Shown here: positions 1 to 9,516 of the stretch, in pieces
Numbering within the stretch: position 1 is the first letter of the stretch
Layout of the letters: each line of letters begins with the position of its first letter
Source: Candidatus Melainabacteria bacterium
GTDB taxonomy: Bacteria > Cyanobacteriota > Vampirovibrionia > Obscuribacterales > Obscuribacteraceae
NCBI GenBank assembly: GCA_003242885.1
Contig: QKMZ01000006.1
Location: forward strand, 1,171,563 to 1,235,562
Direction: 5' to 3'
DNA: 64,000 bases
Notes under the pieces: model-generated
The model's database searches: none
Told to the model about the DNA's origin: nothing
Seen by the model: the letters and a program-made list of their open reading frames with translations, nothing else
Position numbers and translations under genes: made by a program

Positions 1-880
1 TTTTATGCCAACCAGCGTGCCTCAAAATCAGCGCTTCGGTTGACGCTTTCTAGCAAACCACGGCGCTCAAGCAACCGCTACCACGTGAAGCATCGGACGG
101 ACACCAACTGAATCCGAAGTCTTCGAGTACGCTGACTTAGTTGGCACGAGTGGCGAATAAGATCGGGATGAAGAAGGAAGTGGAGGCGCATTCCGCTCAA
201 GCTTTAAAGCGAAGATGGTGCACCAATTAGCTTCGTAAATTCAGCGGCGGCGAAGTTGGAAAATGGTGATGCTTTGGGAGCGTTTGCCGATGCGAATGCT
301 GCTGTGAAGCGTGACCAATGATTGACGTCAAGTAAAAAAGTTGGGCCGCAATTTTTATTGTCGTCCATCAACCAATGGCTAAAGGACGCCCGCGAAAGAA
401 CGAAATTCGGAAGAAACTGAAGGATGAAGTGAGCGAGGAAGAGGCACACGAAAGAGGCGAGGAGGTTGATTAGCGAGTTTGATATTTAGGTTTCTAATTT
501 TGCACGCAGCAATTTAGATAAATAGTCATGCCACTTCTTCCTTCTGCCTGGCGTTCAGATCATTCTGAACATCCAAACGGGAACGTTTTTGAGTGGGTTT
601 TATGCTGTCAATCTTGTGGCGATCCTGGCTCACACTCAACGTCAATCTATCTCAACTCGGACTACATTTTTGTTTTGATTCGCAAATACCGCAGATCCGC
701 GTCACTGTTTTGGAGACAAATTGCTACTTTTGTCGACTGGTCGGCTCTCAAAGAGGAGTGATTCATAAATTTTTTCACTAGCAAACTGGTAGAAAGGCTT
801 GATAAGACCGGGATTGCGGTAAATCGAGTTACCGTCTATCTGACTGCATGTTCGGTAAGTTTGTTGAGATACAGGCATAA
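1..880. other. Region without a convincing gene, downstream of the RHS toxin locus
   Basis: The open frames on either strand are short and resemble no family I recognise. The most protein-like is a 32-codon plus-strand ORF at 375-473. It starts MAKGRPRK, is rich in Lys, Arg and Glu, and has no clear ribosome-binding site. A piece at about 170-240 reads vaguely like the start of an IS3-type OrfA (FKAKMV-like) but stops at once. The region lies just past the toxin and candidate immunity gene, where polymorphic-toxin loci often keep decayed cassettes. Nothing here proves that this is one. Confidence 0.5.
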
Positions 881-1339
881 CTATTTGTCCAAAACTCTTC
901 CGTCAACTGTTACTGCGAATATTTGCCCTTCAAAATCAATGTTCCCAGCTGGCACTGACTGAGATTTGCACTGCGAGTATTTAATTAAAATCGTTCGAGC
1001 ATCTTTCCAATGCACTTCCACGCCCCAGCTTGAATCATCCTTTGTTGCTCCCCGAAAGACACCTATGCTACATTGATGATGTGAAGGAAACCAACCAAAA
1101 AGTTTCTCCAAACTTATAATTTTTTGTCCTTTCGGCACCAAGTAAACCCAAAATACGAAGTCGCTGCCCACTCCGTAGTTTGTTTGAGTGACGACAGCAT
1201 CGAAGCGATTGTCGGGCGAGCTGGCACGAAGAATTTCATCAGAGCTGTTGCTCGCATATAGATAAAGACATAACAAAAGAAATATAATTCCCGCAAGAAC
1301 TGGCAATAATCGTTTTAGAAAAATTTTTCTTCTTGTCAT
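881..1339 (-). CDS. Small membrane-anchored protein, candidate immunity protein for the RHS toxin
   Basis: A 152-residue protein starting MTRRKIFLKR. A basic N-terminus is followed by one hydrophobic segment (about residues 11-28), then an ectodomain of about 120 residues predicted outside the cytoplasm. The frame stays open upstream to 1480, but that part lies inside the toxin gene, so the ATG at 1339 is chosen. It begins 31 bases after the toxin stop and on the same strand, which is where immunity genes of polymorphic toxins sit. The ectodomain has a 'SPDNRFDAVVTQTNYG' stretch, common in small exported proteins, but I cannot name a family. If the toxin works in the cytosol, an outward-facing immunity protein would be unexpected, so the assignment rests on position alone. 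No strong Shine-Dalgarno is visible. Confidence 0.6.
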   Translation of the reverse strand: MTRRKIFLKRLLPVLAGIIFLLLCLYLYASNSSDEILRASSPDNRFDAVVTQTNYGVGSDFVFWVYLVPKGQKIISLEKLFGWFPSHHQCSIGVFRGATKDDSSWGVEVHWKDARTILIKYSQCKSQSVPAGNIDFEGQIFAVTVDGRVLDK

Positions 1340-1370
1340 TTTATGAATCTGGATCGTGTTAACTACTAGT

Positions 1371-4300
1371 CTACAACCATTCTTTACAGCACTGATTTTT
1401 GGGTCTGTAAGATTGGTAGCCCTGAATAATCCACCAACTGTCTTGGTAGTCATCACCAAACGGAAATTTTCCAGCTGCATTTATGTACGGCTTTGGATGA
1501 ATCCAGAATGAACCTCGGCCTAAGGGATTGTTTTCCGGTCGTGCCGCTTGATTGGCAAAACCAGCTGCACGAAGAGCGGTTTCTAATTGAAGGCACGCAG
1601 CATGTGCAATTGCACCATAATTGAAATTGCCAAAAGCTTCGTATTGTTTACCCCTTTGTTTGTAATCCCAGGGACCTCCTAATCTGACCTGGTTATATAT
1701 CCAGTTTAAATCTCTTGGATGTCCTTCAGCCTCCTTTATGTTTGCATCCACGCTCGCATTCGGAGGCACAGGTATTCCGTAAAAGAGTCCGAAACTGTCA
1801 ACGAAACTGATCGGGTTTTCAAACACGTATGAGTAATCGTTTGCGCTAATTACTTGACCTAGTGGATCTCTAGACAACCACGCTCCAAGATTCGGACTGT
1901 AAGCTCTTCTGAGAGTTAGATTTAAGGAGCTTCTCACATGAGCGAAATAGGATGCGAATTGAAATGTTGGACTTACATTGCCCAAATTAGACGATACTCG
2001 ACCAAAGGCGTCGTACTGTAGTTCGGCTTGAACATTACCTGCTGCGTCAATGACCTGTCGCACGGAACCCAAGTGATCTGTACAATAGAAATATGCGGTC
2101 GAGGCATGCATTTCGCCTAGTCGAAAAAACTTTTTGAGAATTGCTCCACTAGCATCGCGTTGTTCACTCGCTTTATCAGTATTCCAGATGAATTGGTACA
2201 AGCTGGTGTTTATACCACCCACGACCTCAATTATTTTGGCGCATTGCCCAAGAGTGTCAAATGTAAATTCCGTACGATTATTCGCTCCGGGGTAATCAAT
2301 CTCAATGAGCCGGTTGGCTGCGTCCCACTTGTATGTGTTTGTGCCGTCGGACGTCATGTTTCCGTTCAGATCAAATGTGAGCGTCTGGCTGGAGGGACTG
2401 CCTACGTGATTCTGCTGGAGAACGGTTTTTGTGTTATTGGCTCCGTCTGTGGCAGCAACTGCAGCAGTGCTGCTTCCAGCTGGAAGAGCTGGATTTGCCG
2501 AGAAGTGTGTTGCATAGGCAAGTTCGGCTTCCGTGTTGCTGCTTGCCGAGACGCCTAAGGTTTGCAGGTTAGCGTTTGAGTTAATAGCAGCGGATAGGCC
2601 TGCGGCAATGGAGACCAGCGTGTCTCCAGATTGAACCGTGTAGGATGAATTTGATGTTCCACCACCTAAAGAAGCACTATTGGTGGTTATGGTGAGTACA
2701 TCGCCTGTTGTCTTTGTGCCTCCGATGATAGCTACTGTATTTCCTTGTGAGTTATAGCCCAAGGTGACCGTTTCGGTTGCACCGCCGCTTGTGGAGCTTG
2801 AATAGGTTGTTCCTGCGGTAGTTATGGTAACGACGGATGTTGAAGCACCTGCAGTCATTCCGATAGAAGCAAGGTTGCTATTTCCATTTATTGATGACGA
2901 TAAGGCAGATGCAATTGTAGATGTCGTGTCGCCTGACTGGACTGTTCTGCTAACGGTTTGGCTTCCGCCGGGAGGGTTGTCGTTGTTTACTTTGATTGAG
3001 ACAACGTCACCGACGGTCGTAGTTCCTGAGATTGTCGCAGTAGTGCTACCGTTTGTGTTTGAACCAAGGGTAAGGCTTTCAGTTGGCTTTCCAGCGATGG
3101 TGCAGGAATAAGTAGAGGACATGTTGTGCCAAGAACCGAGTGGCGATTGGATGTAGAAGCTACTTCCCGAGGTGAAGCCGCCGTAACCAGCGTTGTATAA
3201 AAATTGATTGCCGACAATTGCTAGGTACAGACCATAAGCAATGCTTCCAAGTGAATCTCCGGATTTTACGGTGTATGAGACAACCTGTTGTCCACCGGGT
3301 AAAACGGCTCCTCTAACAGAAAGATAGAAAACATCTCCGGGAGTTGGAGTACCCCCGAGATTCAAAATTGTCTGACCGTTTTCTCTTTGAGTTGAGGTAT
3401 CGAAGGACGCCGTCTCTTGCGGAACGCCCACTAGTGACGAAGAAAAGCTCGTTGCGCTAGCTGCTGTTGAAGATATTGTTATTGCCTGAGAGGAGACAGC
3501 GGCTGACTTAATTGCTTTGTTTGTCACACCGGTGAATCTTGTGGCTCCTCCGGCGGAGATGTTTGTGACCTGATTTACATTGTTGTGCGCTGCTTGCGTT
3601 GTGCCGATGCCTTTCGCAAGGGTAATCGTCTCAGTAGCCCCTGAGCTCAATGACTGAGAATATGTTGTGGCGTGAATCGAAGCTGACTTTATGTTGACCA
3701 CCGTATTGACAGAGGTTGCTGTAACCCCGATGCTGGTGAGAGCTGAATCTGCATTGATAGCAGTCGAAATGCCGGCGGCGATTGATGTGAGCGTATCTCC
3801 CGAAAGCACGGTGTAATTTACTGCCTTACTGCCGCCAGCGAGCCCGCTGTCGAAGACGGTTATCGTAAGAACGTTTCCAGTTGTTTTTGAGCCTCCAATT
3901 ACCGCTGTTTGCACACCATTTGGATTAATGCCGGGTGTGATTGTCTCTGTCGCGCCAGCACTGCGCGCTGTCGTGTAAGTCGTGGTGTAAAAGGAGACCG
4001 AATTTACGGTAAGAAGCGTACCAGTCGATGACGCCGTAACACCAATTGCCTGAAGTTGGCTATCGCCGTTAATTGCCGATGCAAGTGATGAAGTTATTGA
4101 AGAAAGAGTGTCTCCGGAGAGGACAGTATGAGAAACCGAGCGCTTTCCTCCGCTAAGTCCTTGATCGTAGACATGCAAAGTAAGCACATCCCCAGTTGTT
4201 TTGCTTCCTCCAATGACTATCGTTTCCGCTCCATTCATGTTCATTGCTAGAGAAACTTTCTCTGTAGCGCCAGAGCTTACGGCTCCTTTGTAGGTGGTTA

Positions 4301-7300
4301 AGTTAGTCGAAGTGGATTTGACGCTCACAGTTGTGGATGCGGCAGTCGCAGTGATTCCAGCTGCGGTTAAAACAGAATCTGCGTTAACTGAGGAAGCCAG
4401 CCCGGACGCAATGTTGGCTAACGTGTTGCCGGACGCGACCGTGTAGGTTGCTGCTCTGCTGCCTCCGGCTAATGAGCTGTCGTAGACTGTCAGAGTTACT
4501 ACATCACTTGCTGTCGCTGTTCCTTGTACGGTCAGATTTTGTATGGCATTTCTACTGACACCAAGAGTGATGGTTTCCGTTGCACCGCCATTTGTAGATT
4601 GAGAGTAGGTGGTGACACTGGAAGAGACCGATTTAATCGATACCACAGACGTTCCCGATACCGCGTTCACTCCAATAGCCTGCATATCGGTATCGGCTGA
4701 GATCGCCGCAGCAAGTTGCGCTGCAACTACGTTAAGAGTGTCCCCACTCTGCGTGATGTAGCTTATGGCTTTCTGTCCACCAGTGAGTGCATCGTTCTTT
4801 ACAGTGATTGTGAGCGTGTCGCCGGTAGATACTGAGCCACCAATTCTGGCGGTCTCGACATTCACTGTCTGCACCGCAGTCCTGTTCGACGCGGGGTCAT
4901 AGCCATAGAAATATTGATTTGAATACGGAGCTGAGGCAGAACCATCACCCGCTACGCTGGTTGTGAGCTGGCTGACTTTGTCATATCCAATGTTTGAAAC
5001 TTGGGGAGTCAATCCAGCATTCTGCTGAGCCCATCGAACTATCTCGCCGCCCGGGTTATGCGCGTAATTAAACTGTGATCTCGTTGTTCCACCTGGCGTC
5101 AGGTGCGTGATTCCACGCAGGCGGTTGTCGTTGTCATTGCCGTACCAATCAAAAATAGTTGATTGACCATTAGGATATGCAACAGAGGCTAGGCGGCTTA
5201 GTCCCTTTGAAGAGCCTGGTGTGTTGTCTACATATGAGTAATTAAACGTTCCCAACGCGTTGGTTTCTGCCGTTACTCTGCTGATCGCGTCGAACGTCCA
5301 GCTGGACGCGTTTGAAGCCCCGTCGATATCTCGATTGGTAACGCGCCCAAGTGCGTCGTATTGGAACGTAATGTCAGAATTTGGAATTACATTGTTATGA
5401 ATGAGCTGCAGTGCACCACCGCCGGTGATGGGTGTTCCTGCTGGATTCGTAATGTAGTTGTTGTAGGTGTAGCTCGTAACACCCCACTGCGATTGAACGC
5501 TCGAAACACGATTGAATTTCTGATCGTAGAAGGTTGTAACGGATGAAGTCGGATTGATCGCATCAATGTATTCAGTCTGAAAAGGGGAATCATCCGAGAA
5601 ATAATTGAAGAATGTTTTTTGTCCTAGTGCATCAGTTTTTGAAAGAAGCCGTCCAGAGAGTGGATCATAATCGAATTTTACTTGGGTTCCGTCAGCATAA
5701 GTCTTTTCAATCGTCCGCCCACGCACATCATGGTGCCAGGTAGTTTTTTGTCCTTTCGGATCTATTAGAGCAGCCATCGCACCGCACGTGCACCATTCAA
5801 ATTTTGTTTTTCGACCTGCAGAGTCGACCGTATATTCCACCTCTCCCATATTGTTATACGCACTTTGAGTCCACCGGTCCAAACGATCTTTGGTCATCAC
5901 TGCATTGAGTCGATCAAAAATCTTCTTAGATGTCGTACCGTCTGGAAACAATGTCTCTGTCAACCGATTGAGATTATCGTATAAAAACGTGAGCGTGTAG
6001 CCTTCAGAGTCGGTGGTTTGGTAAAGCCTGCCAACGCTGTCATATGACATAGTCGTGACGTCAGCATTACCTGCAAGCGGTCCATTGACGCTGGTTAGAT
6101 AGTTGCCCGTATATGTGTTCGTTGTGACATTCCCCAGCGCATCAGTTGTAGTAAGCGGCTGTCCCTGAGCATTGTAAGTAATGAGCGTTTGTTGCCCAGA
6201 ACCATCAATATGTTTTGTGACCTGGTGATTTGCGTTGTATTCAAAATAATCAATTAAATAGTTGTCGCCATTCGTAATCTCTCGCACTTCGAGCAGATCT
6301 ATTTTGTTCGTGTCATAGATATACTTGAATGTTCTGCCTGTCGAGTCAATCGTTTTTGTGACTAATCCTAATTCGTTGTATTCACGATTTCGGAAATTGA
6401 ATGTACCGTTTTTAAGGTAGTCGGTTTTCAACAGAGCATGCCATGACCCTGCCGGGGTGATTTGAATGAGACCAATTTGGAGCGCTGTAATATTGACGGA
6501 GGACCCAGAAGCAGTTGCGCTCACTTCATTAGCGATCATCGTTGCATTTGCTGTAATGGCTGCTGCTAGAGCGGTAGCTACGTTTGCTAAGGTATCCCCA
6601 GACTGGATCGTATAAGAGATATAGTTCCACCCTGAGGGTAAAGCAATCCAAACGGCAACAGTCTCTTCAGCAACGGCGGAACCGCTGAAAGTCAGTTGAG
6701 CAAATTGTTTAGTACCAGGGGTGAGAACCAGTGTCTCTGTGGCACCGCCGCTAGTGCTCTTTGTATAGGTGGTGGAACTAGAAGACTGACTCGTCAAACC
6801 AATTGTCGTAAGACTTGAAGTTGCTCTCAAGCCGATGTTTTTTAGATTGGAATTGCCATTCATTGCGGAGGCCAGGCCGGCAGTTATCGTGTTTAGATTG
6901 TCGCCAGATTGAACAGTGTAGTTAATCGACTGACTGCCCGACGGAAGGGCATTATCGTAGACTGTGATGTTTAGAATGTCACCTGTTGTTTTGGTTCCAC
7001 CTACGGTCGCAATTACAAGTTGGTTACCTAGTGATTGGTAAACATTTTCAGGACGGTTGCTGCTTCCAGTATAGTCCGTAATGCTTTGCCCTGGATACTG
7101 ATAGTATTGAGGGCTTTCTAGGGGGGATTGAATGTAATTGAGTACTGGCTCAAGCAGATTCGTTGCTGCGTCATAGCACAGCTTTCTGGTCTTGCAGTGA
7201 GAATAGTCACGATTGATGGGGTCATTTGGATAGAGCTTTGTTGCGTTACGATCCCAGAAATAGCTTTTATTGATATGGGGAATCCAGTTCTCCACTACGT

Positions 7301-9494
7301 TGCTTGTTCCATCTGGAAAAATCTTCCGTAGCCCGCGAGCGATGCTCCCGTTGGAATTTGGAGGAGTGTATGCAATAAAGGAAGTTGTGCCGTAAGGCGT
7401 TGTTAACGCGGATATAAAAGATGATGTTGGGTCGTAGATAAACTCACTCTTCATCCCCATTGCATCAGTGATGCTAAGCAAAAACGTACTTGTTGTATCG
7501 TACTGAAACTGTGCTGTCCGGGAAAAGGGATCTGTGATGGTAGCAACTTTATAGAATCCTGGGTTTCCCAATACATTCGACAGATAGGAGAATGTTGTGA
7601 CCTGACTAATAGCGTCTGTCACTGTTGTTATGCGGAAGTCGGAATCGTATTGAATTAATGCTGAGTTACCCTGTGGATCCTTTATTTCTGTCATGAAAAT
7701 TCTGGGCGGCGAACTGGTATCAGAAAGTGTGTACTTCGCTACCCAACCTTCAACTGAAGTGCTTTGATAGGCTCCGCCGCCTAAATCAAGCATGGTGTCA
7801 TGAACAATGAAATTTGGAGTGTAGAGTCCACTTATAGGGTCTTTCGTGTACACTTCAGAACCTCCGGAGGGGCGGCGAAGTGTAATTGCTTGAGTTGTGG
7901 GATCAACTGTAAGATAAGACAACCAACGACTTGTCCAGTTTTGTCCGAAATTTGTGAAGGTGTAGGTCGAGGGCTGATTAGTCTCTAACCATGCGTAATT
8001 CAAATGAATGTCGATTGGTGGTCCAATCGGTGGAGTGTACGAAAGCGGTGTATCTGAAATGTTTAGAGTGCATTCTTCAACGCGATCGGACGGTACTGCC
8101 ATTCCGCAAGAGTCACACGCGCCTGGGCATTCGCTCAACAGTGGTTCAGCATCTAAATCATGGATGACCCCGTCACCACAGTCGACCTGTTTGCAGTCTT
8201 CACTATCGTCATCGTCGTTACCTCTCATATAGTTGAGGATTTCTGACGGGTATGAGATGCCATACCTTCCATCTGCAGGAACATAGGTTGGAACCGCTGG
8301 CCCCCTAAGCCTCCCTGGCCAATTGCCGTTAAACCCACCGGCGCCACCGCGTCCCCAGACTTTCTCTGACTCATTTTTGTCGATAGCTGTCCAACCAGAG
8401 GGCAATTTCCCGTCAGGCACTAATGAATAACCATCCGTCTCTGCGTCTAAGGCTTTTGCCGTTAGCCATGTTTCGCCAGCGCTGCCAAAGGTCGGATCCT
8501 TTACGTGATAGAGTCCATTCTTCGAGTCTGTTATTGCGGCGAAGTGAGATAGCTTCCAGTGAATTACGCTGGGTACAACAAAGTCTGCACCAACAGATTT
8601 TTTCGCTGCTTGAAGTTTTAGACCAACTTGTTTCGCAATTTCGTTTACTTGCGCAAGATTCGTTCCTTCACGAGTAGACTGTGCCTTCTCCGCAACATCA
8701 CTGCGTTTAGCTGATTTCTCGTGTCTATACAGAATCGAATCAATAGCGAAAGGTCCGCATTTAAACGCCTCCGACGGTTTTTCTCTCATGCGTTTCAAAC
8801 CTTCTCGCGCAGACACAACGCGTTCTTCGTTTGATCCTAAGATTTGTCGTTTTTCAATTTGCGCAAAGTATTTCTCTAGATCATCCATTCGACCAACACG
8901 AGCGTTCAGCATCAACAGTTCGGAAACTGCCGTGTCAGCCACGTCACGCTGGGGTCTCTTAGATTCAGACTTTGAGAGTTCCCATGCTGATTGCCAATAC
9001 TTCAAAGCTTGGCTTAAATAGCCTTGGCGGAAGCGATCATTGCCCAAGTTCTGTTCTATGGATGCGCGCCATCTGGAGTGTGGATAGTTTGAAAGAAAAG
9101 TGGTAAACGCGGATATGTCGTCCAATGCTTTTCGACTCTTGAAGGTGTCAATTGCAGAAGCAATTGCTAGGTTTTCTCCAGCTACTGGCTGGCTACTCAT
9201 TGGAATCAACGGTTCGAGAAAGACCCTGGCAGTGGATATTTCCAGGTCAGTTGGGTTGCTCGAAAATTTGCGGACCGCGCTTACGGGACTTAGCTTGTGC
9301 TGTCCTTTGCGAATTGGTGTGTTGTTTTTAGGCGGTTGAGCAACTTTTTTGCTAGATTGTTGGGCAGCATCAATAGGCGGCAACGGCGTTGTCGGCAAAA
9401 TGAGCAGTAATGATAGAAATGAAACAGCGATTCGGCGCGCAAAGACACCGCTTGTATTGAGGTAGCATAGATTGGCTTGGGTTTTCTTTTTCAT
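1371..9494 (-). CDS. Giant YD/RHS-repeat polymorphic toxin with C39-like N-terminus and toxin-44-like C-terminus
   Basis: A 2,707-residue exported protein. Residues 1-44 form a signal peptide. Residues 100-240 look helical and TPR-like. Residues 240-360 resemble a C39-type cysteine peptidase, with candidate triad C246 (in KCGPFA), H317 (in SHFAAI) and D333 (in VKDPTF). A Cys-rich spacer (about 430-480) leads into the YD-repeat shell, which ends near 'LSRDPLG...NPISFVDSFGL'. The second half of that signature normally reads DPxGL; here it is DSFGL. The last 160 residues carry WDYK, GNFNYGA and a DD pair, which match my memory of the bacterial toxin 44 family (Ntox44, a predicted nuclease). The shell is broken by nine copies of a unit of about 90 residues (see repeat entries). 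The gene starts 22 bases after the lectin-like gene, with an AGAAGAGA ribosome site, and a candidate immunity gene follows. A role in contact-dependent competition is inferred from the architecture. Confidence 0.85.
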   Translation of the reverse strand: MKKKTQANLCYLNTSGVFARRIAVSFLSLLLILPTTPLPPIDAAQQSSKKVAQPPKNNTPIRKGQHKLSPVSAVRKFSSNPTDLEISTARVFLEPLIPMSSQPVAGENLAIASAIDTFKSRKALDDISAFTTFLSNYPHSRWRASIEQNLGNDRFRQGYLSQALKYWQSAWELSKSESKRPQRDVADTAVSELLMLNARVGRMDDLEKYFAQIEKRQILGSNEERVVSAREGLKRMREKPSEAFKCGPFAIDSILYRHEKSAKRSDVAEKAQSTREGTNLAQVNEIAKQVGLKLQAAKKSVGADFVVPSVIHWKLSHFAAITDSKNGLYHVKDPTFGSAGETWLTAKALDAETDGYSLVPDGKLPSGWTAIDKNESEKVWGRGGAGGFNGNWPGRLRGPAVPTYVPADGRYGISYPSEILNYMRGNDDDDSEDCKQVDCGDGVIHDLDAEPLLSECPGACDSCGMAVPSDRVEECTLNISDTPLSYTPPIGPPIDIHLNYAWLETNQPSTYTFTNFGQNWTSRWLSYLTVDPTTQAITLRRPSGGSEVYTKDPISGLYTPNFIVHDTMLDLGGGAYQSTSVEGWVAKYTLSDTSSPPRIFMTEIKDPQGNSALIQYDSDFRITTVTDAISQVTTFSYLSNVLGNPGFYKVATITDPFSRTAQFQYDTTSTFLLSITDAMGMKSEFIYDPTSSFISALTTPYGTTSFIAYTPPNSNGSIARGLRKIFPDGTSNVVENWIPHINKSYFWDRNATKLYPNDPINRDYSHCKTRKLCYDAATNLLEPVLNYIQSPLESPQYYQYPGQSITDYTGSSNRPENVYQSLGNQLVIATVGGTKTTGDILNITVYDNALPSGSQSINYTVQSGDNLNTITAGLASAMNGNSNLKNIGLRATSSLTTIGLTSQSSSSTTYTKSTSGGATETLVLTPGTKQFAQLTFSGSAVAEETVAVWIALPSGWNYISYTIQSGDTLANVATALAAAITANATMIANEVSATASGSSVNITALQIGLIQITPAGSWHALLKTDYLKNGTFNFRNREYNELGLVTKTIDSTGRTFKYIYDTNKIDLLEVREITNGDNYLIDYFEYNANHQVTKHIDGSGQQTLITYNAQGQPLTTTDALGNVTTNTYTGNYLTSVNGPLAGNADVTTMSYDSVGRLYQTTDSEGYTLTFLYDNLNRLTETLFPDGTTSKKIFDRLNAVMTKDRLDRWTQSAYNNMGEVEYTVDSAGRKTKFEWCTCGAMAALIDPKGQKTTWHHDVRGRTIEKTYADGTQVKFDYDPLSGRLLSKTDALGQKTFFNYFSDDSPFQTEYIDAINPTSSVTTFYDQKFNRVSSVQSQWGVTSYTYNNYITNPAGTPITGGGALQLIHNNVIPNSDITFQYDALGRVTNRDIDGASNASSWTFDAISRVTAETNALGTFNYSYVDNTPGSSKGLSRLASVAYPNGQSTIFDWYGNDNDNRLRGITHLTPGGTTRSQFNYAHNPGGEIVRWAQQNAGLTPQVSNIGYDKVSQLTTSVAGDGSASAPYSNQYFYGYDPASNRTAVQTVNVETARIGGSVSTGDTLTITVKNDALTGGQKAISYITQSGDTLNVVAAQLAAAISADTDMQAIGVNAVSGTSVVSIKSVSSSVTTYSQSTNGGATETITLGVSRNAIQNLTVQGTATASDVVTLTVYDSSLAGGSRAATYTVASGNTLANIASGLASSVNADSVLTAAGITATAASTTVSVKSTSTNLTTYKGAVSSGATEKVSLAMNMNGAETIVIGGSKTTGDVLTLHVYDQGLSGGKRSVSHTVLSGDTLSSITSSLASAINGDSQLQAIGVTASSTGTLLTVNSVSFYTTTYTTARSAGATETITPGINPNGVQTAVIGGSKTTGNVLTITVFDSGLAGGSKAVNYTVLSGDTLTSIAAGISTAINADSALTSIGVTATSVNTVVNIKSASIHATTYSQSLSSGATETITLAKGIGTTQAAHNNVNQVTNISAGGATRFTGVTNKAIKSAAVSSQAITISSTAASATSFSSSLVGVPQETASFDTSTQRENGQTILNLGGTPTPGDVFYLSVRGAVLPGGQQVVSYTVKSGDSLGSIAYGLYLAIVGNQFLYNAGYGGFTSGSSFYIQSPLGSWHNMSSTYSCTIAGKPTESLTLGSNTNGSTTATISGTTTVGDVVSIKVNNDNPPGGSQTVSRTVQSGDTTSTIASALSSSINGNSNLASIGMTAGASTSVVTITTAGTTYSSSTSGGATETVTLGYNSQGNTVAIIGGTKTTGDVLTITTNSASLGGGTSNSSYTVQSGDTLVSIAAGLSAAINSNANLQTLGVSASSNTEAELAYATHFSANPALPAGSSTAAVAATDGANNTKTVLQQNHVGSPSSQTLTFDLNGNMTSDGTNTYKWDAANRLIEIDYPGANNRTEFTFDTLGQCAKIIEVVGGINTSLYQFIWNTDKASEQRDASGAILKKFFRLGEMHASTAYFYCTDHLGSVRQVIDAAGNVQAELQYDAFGRVSSNLGNVSPTFQFASYFAHVRSSLNLTLRRAYSPNLGAWLSRDPLGQVISANDYSYVFENPISFVDSFGLFYGIPVPPNASVDANIKEAEGHPRDLNWIYNQVRLGGPWDYKQRGKQYEAFGNFNYGAIAHAACLQLETALRAAGFANQAARPENNPLGRGSFWIHPKPYINAAGKFPFGDDYQDSWWIIQGYQSYRPKNQCCKEWL
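2530..4870 (-). repeat. Seven tandem units of about 90 residues inside the RHS gene (cluster 2)
   Basis: Each unit runs roughly GGxxTTGDVLTITVxD...GGS...YTVxSGDTLxSIAxGLxxAINxxxxLxxIGVTAxx...TTYSxSxSGGATETITLG. Seven units are recognisable. Four are consecutive, then comes a short piece of normal RHS sequence (starting AAHNNVNQVTNIS), then three more, the last one truncated. The copies differ at many positions, so they are old duplications rather than fresh ones. The YTVxSGDTLxSIA core looks like the start of a LysM motif, but the rest of the unit does not continue as LysM. Coordinates are approximate to a few tens of bases. Confidence 0.85.
6430..7045 (-). repeat. Two further copies of the 90-residue unit inside the RHS gene (cluster 1)
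   Basis: The first copy is complete (VGGTKTTGDILNITVYD through SGGATETLVL). The second is diverged (AEETVAVWIALPSG, YTIQSGDTLANVA) and ends before 'GSWHALLKTDY'. They sit about 1.5 kb of gene sequence upstream (in the reading direction) of cluster 2, between ordinary YD repeats. Boundaries are approximate. Confidence 0.75.
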
Positions 9495-9516
9495 GCGATC
9501 TCTTCTTGCTGTTGCA

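Noticed and set aside
160..473. Remnant of an IS3-type transposase or a small DNA-binding gene
   Set aside because: Only a few residues fit, frames break within 30 codons, and no inverted repeats or partner frame were seen.
1340..1480. Longer N-terminus for the candidate immunity protein
   Set aside because: It would lie entirely within the toxin gene or the short gap after it, and it puts 47 polar residues before the TM; the ATG at 1339 is simpler.
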